64,000 bases of DNA from Favolaschia claudopus (Eukaryota; Basidiomycota; Agaricomycetes; Agaricales; Mycenaceae), in NCBI GenBank assembly GCA_037176885.1, contig JAWWNJ010000051.1, forward strand, positions 372,001 through 436,000, read 5' to 3'. Under the pieces are notes generated by a model, which worked only from the letters and a program-made list of their open reading frames with translations, searched no databases and was not told the DNA's origin. The position numbers and the translations under genes are program-made. This document shows positions 21,604 through 36,935 of this stretch, one piece after another. Each line of letters opens with the position of its first letter. The stretch's first letter is position 1.

Positions 21604-23324
21604 ATGTCCAACTTGGCCCCCATTATATGCGACAATGGAACTGGATACTCCAAAGTCGGGTATGTATCCCTCGCGTTGACCCCAAGAATACTGCTCATCA
21701 CGGTCGCGTGTTCTGCAGGTTTGCAGGAAATTCAGATCCTTCCTTGTACGCAGAATATCTTACATAGCGCGGATACTCAAGTGATAATACTGGCTGTCAG
21801 CGTCTTCCCCACTGCTATAGCTACCAAAGGATCAGCATCCTCGTCGTCAAACGCGCCTGCTATCCCATCCAAGCCAGGTCACCTTGCATCCAAACGTGGT
21901 GTCGAAGATCTCGACTTTTTCATCGGAGATGAGGCTCTTGCAAATGCGAAGACTCCTGGATATGGTGTACACTATCCTATTCGCCATGGAATGATAGATA
22001 ATTGGGATCATATGGAGCGTTATTGGGAGCAGACTATCTTCAAATATCTGCGAGCTGAGCCCGAGGACCATTATTTCCTCCTTGTGAGTTCCCCCATCTC
22101 GGGATAGGCCGATCTAAATCTTCCCGCCCCATGTATCACAGACTGAACCTCCCCTCAATGCGCCGGAAAACAGGGAGCAGACGGCCGAAATCTTCTTCGA
22201 GTCTTTCAACATTCAAGGCCTCTACATTGCTGTCCAGGCCGTTCTTGCCCTCGCTGCTTCATGGTCGTCCAATCGAGTCACCGATCGCACACTGACTGGC
22301 ACAGTTATCGATTCTGGCGACGGTGTTACGCACGTTATTCCCTGCGCCGAGGGCTACGTTATTGGTAGCGCTATCAAACACATTCCTATTGCCGGACGCG
22401 ATATTTCCCAGTTTGTCCTCAATCTCATGCGTGAACGCGGTGAGATGGCCAGTGTCCCGCCAGAGGACCAACTTCGAGTAGCTAGCAAAGTCAAGGAGAA
22501 TTACAGTTATGTCTGTCAGGACATCGTCAAAGAGTTCCGAAAATACGATGCGGAGCCGTACAAGCATTTCGAGAGGTACGAAGGTGAACATACGGTCACT
22601 GGACGGGTGAGTTGGCGAGTGCTTTGTTGACGACTCGGGGTCTAATGCAACCCGCAGAAATACGCGGTTGATGTTGGATATGAGCGTTTCCTGGCCCCTG
22701 AAATCTTCTTCAACCCAGAAATCTATTCGTCGGACTTCTTGACGCCTCTGCCAGAAATTGTAGACGATGTGATCAAGCAGTCGCCCATCGATGTCCGTCG
22801 TGGTCTCTACAAGGCGAGAATTCCCTTGATGTGCTTCGTTCAATCTCTGAACTTGTTCTAGAACATCGTGTTGTCTGGAGGCTCCACAATGTTCCAGCAC
22901 TTTGGCCAGCGCCTGAAGCGGGACTTGAAGCAACTCGTTGACCGCAGACTAGACGCCAGCGTATTGGCCAGTGGGAGTTTGCAAAAGGTACTGGTTGTGC
23001 GTTCTCTTGTCGTCGTATCCTGACGATCCTTTCTCTAGTCCTCCGGTGTCGAGGTCGATGTTATCTCTCACAAACGCCAAAGGTGTGTGGTCTGGTACAT
23101 CGCTCTATCGACTAATCGCGTCAACTCTCTTTCTAGATACGCTGTGTGGTTCGGTGGCTCTCTCCTCGCATCTCTGGTGAGTCCTTGTCAGCGGCGTGCT
23201 CCTGAAAACAAACTTAACTGCCATTCAGCCCGAATTCTATACGTCCTGCCACACCAAGGCGCAATACGATGAGATAGGCCCGAGTATCTGCAGACGCTAC
23301 CAGATTTTCGGGAGTGCAACGTAA
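21604..23324 (+). CDS. ARP3: actin-related protein 3 (Arp2/3 complex)
   Basis: Large actin-related subunit of the Arp2/3 complex, which nucleates branched actin at endocytic sites. Exon 1 ([19 protein letters not shown]) and a 27-nt micro-exon FAGNSDPSF give the actin phosphate-1 loop. Then come [86 protein letters not shown] and [19 protein letters not shown] (phosphate 2). [40 protein letters not shown] and [12 protein letters not shown] follow, ending [14 protein letters not shown]. The Arp3-specific insert after FPTAIATKG and the DFFIGDEA phrase separate it from actin and Arp2. Seven or eight introns of 45-60 nt; start as in other Arp3 proteins. Confidence 0.95.
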
Positions 23325-23438
23325 AATAACAACCAGTGTATTCTATTTAACATGTGCCATATTGTGGAAGCATTCGCGGAGGAAACCTGCGAAAGTAAAC
23401 CCAAAATAGTAGATGGACGCATAATTAGGTGCCAAATG

Positions 23439-26196
<2,758 letters not shown>

Positions 26197-26289
26197 GTTT
26201 ATACATATCTAGACGCAGAACATTAGCAAAACTATACATGTACGCCGAATGATGTCGTTTCCAATGTCAGAGCCTTCCTAAGAGTCGGC

Positions 26290-27713
26290 TTATTTGGCGA
26301 AACTGATTAGAGCCCAAATGGACACTCGGTGGTCCTTCGCACCGACGACCAACCATCGCCCTCGCGCTTCGAGCTCTCTTTCAGTCATTTCTTCATCATC
26401 ATTATCGTCTGGCTGTGGGGCCTGCGTATGTAGATTGACCGAGCACGCAAACTCGACCGCCTGGCACCCGCTCTTATGATAACGCAAAGTTCCCAGTGGT
26501 CTCAGGTTTTTGGTAGCGTACAGCCGTACTCTATAGAGCATCAGTACAACAGACTTGACTTACGACGAGCGACACAAACCTGCCATCCCAACCACCAATT
26601 GCACATATCCGACCATCGTCACGAATCGCAATGCATCCATTCCCTGGATGCGTTGTTCGGTGAGTAGTACCGGGGGATGAATCCCCTGACTCTTCGGCAC
26701 CTATTTCCGTTGTGAGATCGTACCGTCCGACAATGTGGTCTGCGGAAACCGTCAATGCGAGTCGATTGTCGAGTGATACTCGCATGGCCATTACTTGCAC
26801 GAAAATGAGTTTTAGATTCTTCTATGACAGTTTGAGAGAAACCCACTGGCTTCTACGTGCAGCTTACACTTCCAGATGACCTCCCAGCCACGACCCTCCA
26901 ACGAAGTGGTGGGCTTCTCCGCAGTGCCGACGAACCGCCGTAATGCAACGCTACCGTCCTCGTAAGCGCACAGAAGACGAAGCTCTCCCACTTGCGAGGC
27001 AGAGCCTTCCAAGGGCGGGTTCGCGCGGAAGAGGTGCATCGACATGATGAGGCCTGTTCGCATATTCTCCCGTCCTCCGGGTGAAAATATCGACTGTGTG
27101 CGCTCCGTGCCAACGGAGGCATGAATTCGTTCCTTCGACGGAAGAGACCAGACGTCTGCCTGCGATATTTTGTTTGTATCTGCTCATTCAAGACAGGACA
27201 AAATGGTCCACCTCGGACGATTCGACAAGGTTTGGAAGAGCAATCAGTGCCTCGTCTGGATCGAAAGCCGACGGCAGGAGCGAGAAACGGCAGTAGTTGA
27301 GTGCATTCACATCGAGCGAGTAGCACAAAACGGGTGTTGGAAGGTCACTGAGAGCAGCAGACTCGCCAACCCGCGCCGATGAGGGTAGGTCTTCGACGCG
27401 ATTCCAGACATGTAGTTTATGGTCGCGAGAATGGCTGGTGTATAATCGTCACACAAGAGGCAGAACTGGACTGAGAAGAGAGACCGACGGACGTCACGAT
27501 GCGTGGTCCCCATTCTTGTAGACCGAGGATGCTGTCGGTATGGGCCAGCCAAGAGGCGAAGGCGCGCAAAGAACGCGTCGATGTGACTACTACGCGTCCC
27601 GACGCGTCCCCAGAGTATAGACGTTCGTTATCGTTGGAGAAATGGACAGCGGTAACATCAGAACTATGGGAACGGATGAGGTGTGTTGGAGAAGGAGGTG
27701 CAGGCGAACTCAT
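26290..27713 (-). CDS. ASA1: WD40-repeat protein, ASTRA-associated protein 1 (Asa1)-like
   Basis: Beta-propeller with blades recognisable as LIRSHSSDVTAVHFSNDNER / LYSGDASGRVVVTSTRSL, WLAHTDSILGLQEWGPRIVT / HSRDHKLHVWNRVEDLP, and VMAMRVSLDNRLALTVSADH / IVGRYDLTT. The last blade is LVVGAKDHRVSIWALISF, with GRICAIGGWDGR before it. The start SSPAPPSPTHLIRSHSSDVT and the SGD-G / AHTDSILGL phrases resemble Asa1/GNB1L, a component of ASTRA/TTT-linked complexes. Four or five exons on the minus strand; the first intron donor is GTCCGT at phase 2. Assignment to Asa1 rests on remembered family features, and another WD40 protein remains possible. It is convergent with SelO (93 bp between stops). Confidence 0.7.
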
Positions 27714-27818
27714 GACAGACAAAATCAACGGAGGGGGCGCTAAATTTTGCAGCTGTTTATATTTCTCTTACTTAATCCACGGTATATAGATAAAGGTATA
27801 TGCGTATAAGTATCAGTT

Positions 27819-29664
27819 CTACAGGCTTTCAGATGTGGCGGTTCCGTTGATAGACGAGAGCCTCTCTTTGGCCTGCTGGCATTCAGTGTTGTGAAAATTC
27901 ATGGTCCTCGGAGGCATACTCACCTGTTCAATGAGGTCGGGCTCCAGTTCAGGAAGAGCCTCGGGCTCCTCTCCATGCCAAGGTAAGACTTCCCATCTCG
28001 TCGGGGAATTTCCTATACATAGGCAAATGTCGTCCGGAAGATGTGCACCATGTTCTGCATTGAAGTGCTCTCTAATTTGCGATTCCTCTGACAAAATGTT
28101 TGAACGGCATAATAGCAGAGCAGGGATGGATGGAAAGCAGACCTTCGGTCATAGCGGCCAGCTGCGACATCATTCCGCGAACAATGTTTTCTGCAGCCTC
28201 ACGATATTGTCCCCTTCGTGCAATTTCCAACATGAGCTTATTGAATGCAGTCCTATACAGGACGTAGTGCTGGTGAAGACCCTCAACAGTAACTAAATGT
28301 TGCTGCAGACTCGCGAGTCGTTCATCGCACTCAACCTAGTCAAGTGATCAACTAGGTTACATAATGAGGTTATACAACATACCTCGATTGCATCCTGCGT
28401 TCGCAACATTTCCGTCATAATTTCTCCCAATTCATCTAGATCATTCAAAACGGTGTGCAGCTGTACTAGATGCTTCTTGGCGTCTGTCTGAGATGTTGCC
28501 AACATATGGCTAGCAAACGCGTTAGTTTGAGACGAATAAGCGCAAATGGGTTGTGGCACTTGATATCATTTATGGACATTAAACAGTCCTCCAACTCATT
28601 TACGATTGCGGGTAGTTCCTCGCTATCTCTATGCATGGCTGCAACAGCACGATCAGTGACCACACAAATTCGAAAACTTCTACAGACCTTGTATATCTTC
28701 CTCGCTAAACGCTTCACCGGCTTCACTTTCATTCAGAGCACCAGCCATTTGATCGTAATGAGCTGCTAGGCTTTCGAGATGACGGGCCATGACGCTGATC
28801 TTTCCATCCTGATTCGTCAGAAGCTGGTCTATGGGAGAGAGTGGGTGCAGGTTTGGTAGCGACTCCCGAATGGCTTTGATGGTGTTATTCAAAGTTTCTG
28901 GGTAATCGTCCGTCCGGCTTAGTAAGTCCTGTAAGACGAAAGTGAAGACTGCCGAATTAAATCAGTACACTGAAACATACGTCTAGACCAGTGCGTTCAT
29001 TCTCCATTATCTCGAGCACATCCTCGATAGCTTGATCGTCCACAAAGTCACGTAAAGTTCTCCAGGTTTGACGATCAGGACGCGGTTTCTCCTTCCGCAG
29101 AGTAGACGAGAGGCTATGGCGCGGGGAAGGGGGGGAATTCGTATGCGCATTCTCATCTTCATCTTCAGAGTGTTGGCTGCCAAACAACGACGATGCAGCA
29201 GAATGTTGATGGAAGTCGGGAGGTACAAGCTGAGATCCCAGTGATTCCAGAATGCCGTCGAGAGCGGTAGAGTGCTTCTCCCTCACAATATCCCATTCCT
29301 GAGATCGTCATGAGTTGTACTCCAAAGTAACGGAATATGCATTTGCGCCACACGCCTGAACCTGCCTGCCTAGACGCGCCCGCTTTTCTTCAATGCTCTT
29401 TGCGATACTAACGGCCAACTGATTCCCCGTCAGACCCAACGATTTCTCCCGAAACATTTGAAAAAATACCCTCAGTTGTTCCAGAACACCGTCGGTTATC
29501 CACCGAACTTTGGCATCGAGAGCGAGAACATCGACTACCGACTGTGCTGAGGCATTGGATACATCGTTTGCCCGCGAACAAAGCTGTTCTCCTTGTTGTA
29601 GGGCCTTCTTTGACTGTAGAACGAGAGAAACGATGTCGGGGCGAGTTTCTGGCGGAGATGACAT
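27819..29664 (-). CDS. ATG17: autophagy scaffold Atg17
   Basis: Scaffold of the Atg1 kinase complex, helping to organise the phagophore assembly site. The N-terminal block is typical of Atg17: MSSPPETRPDIVSLVLQSKK, ALQQGEQLCSRANDVSNASA and VVDVLALDAKVRWITDGVLE, followed by AVSIAKSIEEKRARLGRQ. Later exons give LDGILESLGSQLVPPDFHQH, SSLFGSQHSEDEDENAHTN, TWRTLRDFVDDQAIEDVLE, MARHLESLAAHYDQMAGALN and EIARRGQYREAAENIVRGMM. The whole is rich in heptads, consistent with Atg17's coiled-coil crescent. About eight exons; start at 29664 as in the family. Two upstream frames (to 29909) look non-coding. It ends ...SSINGTATSESL at 27819, about 105 bp from the convergent WD40 gene's start. Confidence 0.9.
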
Positions 29665-29941
29665 CAAGTTTGTGTCGGAGACGAGTAGTATGTTCCAGTT
29701 CCTAGCTTTTGGCAACAGAAGGTATAGCAAGAGTGTCCCGGCGCTTCGTTTGCGGTAGAACCAAGGTCAACTCTGAGTTGAGCACAACGCATCTGCTTCA
29801 ATTCGGCAATGCCCGGAGACGCGTAAATGGGGAGAGCAACCACGTGACTCGCTCTTGCCATTAACCGGCCTTCTTGAAGCCGGTGCCGGTTGGCGCTTAC
29901 TGCCACCAACTTACTACCAACTTACCTCTAGTACTACACTC
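29665..29941. promoter_or_regulatory. divergent promoter with CACGTG E-box
   Basis: A 277-bp gap between the ATG17 and thiolase starts. CCACGTGACTC (CACGTG at 29841-29846) is a consensus bHLH E-box. It lies about 100 bp from the thiolase ATG. Function is inferred from motif only. Confidence 0.35.
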
Positions 29942-31972
29942 ATGGCCAAAGGACGCAGAACTTTTATTGTTGGCGGCGGATGCACCGCGTTCATTAAGGT
30001 GTGCACCATGTTTTGTGAAATATCTTGCGTTAAATACCCAAATCTTCAAGCCGCGCGGACTGAGGTCTACCGAGGATATGGGGCTTGAGGCCGCAACGAA
30101 AGCACTTCTTGACGCCGGTAGGCGACAGCACTCGCGGTGGAAGTACGCCGCCATTAAATTGTGCACCAGGCATAACGTATGACGCTGTGGAAACTGCCTA
30201 CGTTGGTTATTGCTACGGCGACTCTACCTGCGGCCAGGTAATGCACTGCAGTAGGTTTCTTCTGCCGCTCACATTTTAAAGCGCGCTCTGTACAGCCTGG
30301 GCTTGACGCACATTCCGATTGCAAATGTGAACAACAATTGTTCTACTGGCAGCACGGCTCTCTACCAGGCCAACCTCGCCGTCAAACATGGTCAAGTTGA
30401 ATGTATGTCTTGCCCGAATTTACCTAGAGGTACCAACCTGTGGTGCAGGTGCACTGGCTCTTGGATTTGAGAAAATGAAACCAGGTCAGTTCCCTCGTAC
30501 ATATCCCTGCTAGGACTATATTTATTTTTCAACCCGTGTTAGGCAGTCTTGGTACCAATTTCCCTGATAGGGTCCCTCCCATCGCGCTGTTGCACGAGAG
30601 GACCGAAACAGTCGAGCAAGAGTCTCTCGGAGAGAACCATGGCCCTGGCGCTCCTCGGATGTTCAGTAATGGTGCAAAGGAATACTTCCAGAAATACGGT
30701 GGATCAATTGAACATCTAGCTCAAATTGGTATTATTTTTACAGCGCTCCACTTATCGAGTCTTGATTTGTCTTAGCCTCCAAGAACCACAAGCATTCTGT
30801 GAACAATCCGTATTCTCAATTCCGGGATGGCTGGAGCGTTGAACAAGTGCTGAAAGCCCCCAAGATCACGAATGAGCTCACAAAGTTCATGTGCAGCCCA
30901 ACTTCTGTAGGATTTGGTCCCGCACTGTTACTGGCTCACTAAATGCATTACAGGATGGATCAGCTTGCATAATCGTTGCGTCGGAGGATTTCGTTCATGC
31001 TCACCACCTGGAGAACCAAGCAATTGAAATCGTCTCACAAGCTATGGCCACTGATGGCCCGGAAGCATTTGAAAGCTCAAGCGCTATGGAGGTTTGGGAC
31101 CGGAGAGACTTACTTGGTAGCAGCCAGAAACTGACTCATCGTTTAGGTTGTTGGATACAAAATGACCAAGGTGTGCGCGGACAAAGCATTCAAAGATGCT
31201 GGATTTGCGGATGGCCAAGGACGAGACCAGGTCGGTGTCGTTGAGTTGCATGACTGCTTCGCCGCAAACGAGGTAACCTATAATTCTACCATCGTTATAT
31301 TGACCCTGTTGCTAAATCTTCTACGCAGCTCATCATGTATCCCGCGCTGGGCCTGTGCGGAGTCGACGAGGCTCACAAATTGGTAGAACGAGGAGATAAT
31401 ACGGTTGGTGGAACTCAGTGTGTTGTCACGAATTTCTGAACAATCTATCATAGTACGGTGGGAAATTTGTTGTCAACCCCAGCGGTGGGCTGGAAGCCAA
31501 AGGGCACCCATTGGGAGCCACGGGGCTCGGAATGCATTTTTACATTGCAATGCAATTGAGAGAATGTAATCTTCCGTCTCTCTATATTTTTACTTTCCTC
31601 ACCCCGTAACAGGGGCAGGACCGATGCAAGCCCCAGGCCTGTTCGACATAGCCGACTCCCGCGGCAAGTACGGTCTCGTTCACAATGTACGTTTCCTACT
31701 TTCTATCATTATCCTGAGCTATAGATCTGCAGGTCGGTCTCGGAGGTGCCGTGGTGGTTTCGCTACTTCGCCGACCCGAGTTCTATAGACCTGGAGGAGA
31801 GGATGGTAGGAAGAGGTAGATCTGTTTCTGCTTACCCTTTCTGTCATGTCTGATGTTGTGCAGACTCGGATACAACCACGCTCATGAGTGTCGCCCTGTC
31901 ACGATCAAGGACGTTGACCGGGTCAAGTCAAAGAAACACTCACCCTTTGTCCTGCAGCATGCGAAGCTTTGA
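29942..31972 (+). CDS. SCPx-type peroxisomal thiolase without SCP2 domain
   Basis: Thiolase-superfamily protein of the sterol carrier protein X / 3-ketoacyl-CoA thiolase type, acting on branched or sterol side-chain acyl-CoAs in animals. About a dozen exons. Diagnostic segments: [71 protein letters not shown] (nucleophile Cys), [40 protein letters not shown] (HDCF) and [20 protein letters not shown] (catalytic His). The C-terminus is ...[13 protein letters not shown] is a peroxisomal PTS1 tripeptide. There is no C-terminal SCP2 domain, unlike animal SCPx. Start [13 protein letters not shown]. Substrate cannot be deduced. Confidence 0.88.
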
Positions 31973-32148
31973 ATAAAAATACTTACCTGGTCGTGGATGT
32001 ATCATTGAATGTATTATATGTGCTCGAATTTTTCTGTGAACGGTAGACTCCAGAGTCTATTGCGGTTGGGTATGGGTGAAGCCTGAGGTCACGTGTATCG
32101 TTGCCTTTTTGGCCGTTTGGCGGTTACCTTTCTCTCCCAGCCGTCGCG

Positions 32149-35100
32149 ATGAGCCTGCAGATCCCTTCGCCGTCGCGGCCAGTGTCTGCTGCTGTCGCGC
32201 AGCCCTCCCCATCCTCCCGCCGCCAACCTCCTCCCCACCGCGCGTCCCACCAAGTCGTTTCTTCCTCCAGCCCGGACCAAGACCCTCAGCCAGCAAACCC
32301 CAGTTATACAGATGTATATTCACACCCGGCTGCCGTAGCATACGCTGCAGCACACCCAAGGAGGACCATCCCCAAGTTTGGACCTTATCTGTTGTTGCAG
32401 ACCCTGGGCGAAGGCGAGTTTGGCAAGGTCAAGCTTGGTCTGCATAGTCAATGGGGCGAGGAGGTTGCTGTTAAGCTTATACGGAGGGGAAACGTTGACA
32501 GCGCAGTGAGAATGTCGAAGGTGGAGCGCGAGATTGAGGTTCTGAGGGTGAGTGCATTGTTTTTTCACCGGGTTTACGACCAACTTTGGTGCTGTGGCTC
32601 ATGTTGTTCGGGATTCTTTCACCACTTCCGTAACCCTGGGCAAAACTGGTCGCGCCCATACACTTACTGTTTCGTGATTTCTGGATGTGCCATCCCCCTG
32701 CTATGCTATATTGTTCTTGACGCTGCTGGGTTTTGCTTTGCTGCTCATTCTTTCTGCGATTCGTGTCCCACGGAGTCTTTGCCCATGGCGGCAGTTAGTC
32801 CGCGTTTAAACTTGTATCTCGTGGCTTGCTTTCCTGCTTGTTCTTTGTTCGACATGCAATTTCAATCAATCGCATTCAACTGACAAACTTTCGCTGTAGA
32901 CTCTCAAGCATCCTAACATTGTACGCCTGTACGATGTGATTGAAACAGACAAGTATATTGGTATCATCATCGAGTATGCCTCCGGAGGCGAACTTTTCGA
33001 CCACATCCTCGCTCACCGCTACCTTCGCGAGAAAGACGCGTCCAAACTTTTCTCCCAGCTCATCTCCGGCGTCTGGTGCGTCTCTAAGCCTCATATCATT
33101 CGCATATTTTAAGCCTGTTTGTAGGTACATTCATCAAAAAAAGATAGTACACCGAGATCTCAAGCTCGAGAATCTCCTACTCGACCGCCACCGCAATGTC
33201 ATCATCACCGACTTTGGCTTTGCGAACCGCTTTGAGCACCGCGCGGACGACCTCATGCAGACGTCGTGTGGCTCCCCCTGCTATGCTGCCCCCGAACTCG
33301 TCATCTCTGAAGGCCTCTATGTCGGTAGCGCCGTTGACATCTGGAGCTGTGGTGTTATTTTGTATGCCATGCTAGCTGGATACCTCCCTTTCGATGATGA
33401 CCCTGCCAATCCCGACGGCGACAACATCAATCTATTGTACAAGTACATCGTCAACACACCACTCAGCTTCCCCGAATACATCAGCGAAGAAGCTCGCTCA
33501 TTACTGAAGATGATGCTTGTTCCCGACCCGCGTAGGCGTGCCAGCTTACAAGATGTCATGCGGCATCCGTGGCTTGCGGCATACCATACTGCTCGCGATG
33601 AAGATGCGGATGATGTGCCGACGGCGTTCGGTAAGACGGTGGAAGAGTTAGAGAGGGCGGCGATGGATCAACACCAGATGAAGCGCCTCGCTTATCAGCG
33701 TCAAATGCGCGCCACACCGCCGACAGCATCCCCACCCGCCAGGGCTCAAACTCAGTCCCATGCACAAGCGCAGAACCAGTTGCCACCGCCGAGAAGTGTG
33801 GCCCCGGAGACCCTGTACGACTCATCAGCAGGGCCTTATGGCGACGAGGAGGATCCGTTTGGACCTGCACCTGGGGCTGCACGACGGGCCGTGCCAGAAG
33901 AAGGCGTTGCTGTGGCAGAGAGACCGTCGAGTAAAGGAAAGGAAAAGGAAAAGGAGCCCAAAGACTTTCGTCACACAATTCAGGTCGAGTACGACGATCG
34001 GCGGGGTCAGCGGGACCGTGGGGCGAGTGAAAGTCCTGTGCGAGAGAGAAAGGAGCGCGAGCGGTCAAAAACTCCCACACAAACGCAAACTCAAACTCCA
34101 CTGCGCACCCCAGCGCAAAGTCCAGCCGGCGCTGTGCCTCCTTCCTCTGTCGCGACACCCAAATCCACGACCCCCGCTGCACCCGTTGTCAATGGCACCG
34201 ACAGGACTGGAACACGGAGCCCGAGTGCAGCCAGCATCACCGAGCGGCGGGAATCTCGCCGCCGGGGCGCCAGTACCAGCTCTGTTGGTGCCAACGCAGC
34301 TGGCAAGCCACTGCCTCCCAGTCCAACGAGCCCGCCGACTACATGGAAGCCGTCAAAAAACGTTGTTGGTCCTGGAGAGATGGTCACCGTCAATGGCAGC
34401 GAGCGACCCGCCGTCATGGATGTGTTTGCAGAGGGGAATCCGGCGGAGAAAGGGAAAGACGCGGAGAAGGAGAAGACCTACGAAACACCTGGGAAAGAGA
34501 TGGAGAAGGAGGACGATGCAGAAAAGGAGAGAGATACCAAGCAAAAAGAAAAGGATGGCAAGAAGACCAGGCGCAACACCCTCACCGGGTTGACGGTCAT
34601 GGTCAACAATTCTATTCGCATCCGCAACCGGACACGCGAGCCTTCGACCACCACCAACACGTCGCCACCTGCCTCCCTCGTTCCTTCTTCCGTCCCCGCA
34701 CCGCCACATACAGGTGGTCCGGACAAGAGCTTCGACGACGGCAGCGGTGCTGGTGCAATGAAGGCAAGTACCAGCAAGGCGCGCAAGGTCATGCAGTGGA
34801 TTCGGAAGGGGCGCGACAGCCTTACTGTCGGGGGCAGCGCAGGTGCCAGTGCCGTCCCTTCCCCCGCGGAGTCTACTGTAGAGTCAGCGGAGGCAGGAAG
34901 CCCCGTGCAAGTATATGTCACCACGCCGAGCAGTGGTCCGGCACTGTCTCCGATCGTCACGAAGACCTTGGCGGGCGGGCGCAAGGCGTCAGAGTCTGCC
35001 AGTCCGTCGTCGGCCACCCCCGTCGCAACGACACCGAGTGTCAGCGAGAGCCTGGCATCACGTTTCCGCCGCTCGGTGAACATCGGCGCTGGTGGAAGCG

Positions 35101-35873
35101 GTGGCACAATCAAAGGCAGGGATGCCGCTGCCCCGGTGCCTCCAGGCGGTGCTGGGGGCGCCTTGCGGATTCACCATGGTGCGATGGACCAGGGTACAAT
35201 CACAACTGGCCAGCCGCCAGAAGTGATGCGGCATGTGAAGGAGGTGCTGATGGGGATGGGGTTGGAGATTCAGGTGGAAAGCGAGTACAAGTACCGGTGT
35301 ATACGTGCCAAGCAACGTCGCGGCAGCAAGTCGACTACTCCTGGAGCGCAGGGTGGCGTGGCCGCCTTCACAATGGTCGGAAGCGCCGCGTCGAATGGAG
35401 TACGTGTCCCTCTCCGTTCAATTCGCTTGGAATACTGATTATGTCTGTCATGAAAAGGTGGACAAGCGCGGGCTACCAATACCATCGCAATCCTCTTTCA
35501 GCGGTGGAGGAATGCTTCGCGGCTTGCTCATGAGACGACAGTCATCCCAGGTCTCCTCTGCAGGAGCTGGGTCAACGTCATTCGACGGAGATGACTCGCT
35601 CAATGCAAGCGGAATCTTGACCGCTGAACCGCAGACAGAGACGGTCTACGGTGTACCTCCCGACGATGCTGGCGACGAAGTTCGCTTCTCGGTTGAGTTG
35701 ACCCGGCTGGATCGCCTCAACGACACGTACAGTCTTGATATTCGGAGGCTGAAGGGCAACTTAAGGAGCTACAAGTTCCTTTACGATACGTTGAGACAGT
35801 ACGTCCATTTCTGCCTTGCATATGGTCAAAATAATTGATCATTGGCTTTAGACGCGCTGATTTACAGCGGTGA
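32149..35873 (+). CDS. Ser/Thr protein kinase, Kin4-like CAMKL family, with C-terminal KA1-like domain
   Basis: Kinase domain from about residue 80: FGPYLLLQTLGEGEFGKVKL (Gly loop), EEVAVKLIRRGN (VAVK lysine), KHPNIVRLYDVIETDKYIGI, VHRDLKLENLLLD (catalytic loop), ITDFGFANRF (DFG), CGSPCYAAPELVISEGLYVG (activation/P+1) and VDIWSCGVILYAMLAGYLPF. This block resembles basidiomycete Kin4/PAR-1-like kinases. A disordered region of about 550 residues rich in Pro, Thr, Lys and Glu follows. The C-terminus (PEVMRHVKEVLMGMGLEIQV, EYKYRCIRAKQRRGS, DEVRFSVELTRLDRLNDTYS, DIRRLKGNLRSYKFLYDTL) has KA1 character. The first intron (about 32549-32899) is unusually long at 350 nt; others are 45-60 nt. CACGTG occurs at 32090-32095, about 55 bp before the ATG. 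In yeast Kin4 is a spindle-position checkpoint kinase; equivalence here is inferred. Confidence 0.85.
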
Positions 35874-36935
35874 TTTCTATTGTTTTTTTATTGAACCTGT
35901 CTGTCGTCTGGAATCAATCTCCATTCCGATTTCTTATTAGGTGGTCTACCCTCATCTCGTTTTCCTTGTTTGCTATTAGTTAGTTGCATACCTTTATCGT
36001 GCTTCCAGTTTCCATCGACCACCCTTCACTCGTTAGTCTACATACCCTAATCATCATTTCATTGCCCATGAAACGTGCACTTGATTCAGCATGCAATACT
36101 CTGATAAAGAGAAGGTGTAGTTTCTGTTATCCCTGCAGAGTGAAGAACCGAACTGACATTGTATGCGCATAGACTCCAAATCTCACTCAACGCCGCTAAG
36201 TCCTGCATCGGCTATGCATCCAACTATGCATCATGCATCTGTCTTTTCGTGTTTGCCCTGGCAGAGGGCTTTATATAATCTGCTTTTCAACGGAGGCAAG
36301 GCAGCCTCTCGATGATTCAAGTATCCTGAACCTCAGTAACACCCCGGCTTGTCGAAGATCCAGTTATAGTGCGAGCTACAATAAAGGCGCGTCCGTTTTT
36401 CATCTTTCGTTCCGGGTAATGGCACAAGATGCAAGAGCGGATATAATATATCGAACTAAGTTCTTCTTGTGGTTTCCCGTACGATCAACGGCCCGGGTGT
36501 GTGTTTCCGATGCAGGTGGGTTAATCGTCTGGATCGTTTTCGAACCACAGAGTTGCTACCTGCGCGTTATGTGCCACTCACTTCACTGGAGCCAAAAAGC
36601 GACGTCGACACCTATTTTTTTCTTTCGTTTACCTTGATCTCTACCCTACAGTTTTTGGTCCCCCTATTCTTCCAACATTCAAATCAACAAGCACTGGAAG
36701 CAGGTTTTCGTGTGACCGCGCCAAACTGATCCCGTGGAATCAAATTGTAAGCGAGTTTACTTGTTCTGATGAGAACATGCACGTTCCACTGTCATGGTCA
36801 GTAACTCCCTTTTTTGTGCAAGTAGCAATTTCAGTGGTGGTTATCTTTCGTTAGGTCTGACCGAACGGTTCTTGTTGGGCCACATCGTTCATCGTAGCCT
36901 CCCTCCCGTTCTCTGTTCTATTGTACAAGTGGCCC
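35874..36935. other. long non-coding interval
   Basis: About 1.06 kb between the kinase stop and the HMG-box gene. It holds T-rich and pyrimidine-rich stretches. The open frames (for example 36233-36637) have no recognisable protein character. It probably holds the kinase 3' UTR and a long upstream region for the HMG-box gene. I see no repeat or RNA gene. Confidence 0.5.

Noticed and set aside
33556..34593. Overlapping frames on both strands within the kinase linker
   Set aside because: The plus-strand kinase frame is continuous here, conserved at both ends and low-complexity in between; the others are shadows.
36233..36637. 134-codon frame between the kinase and HMG-box genes
   Set aside because: No domain or codon bias like neighbouring genes; ends inside AT-rich sequence.
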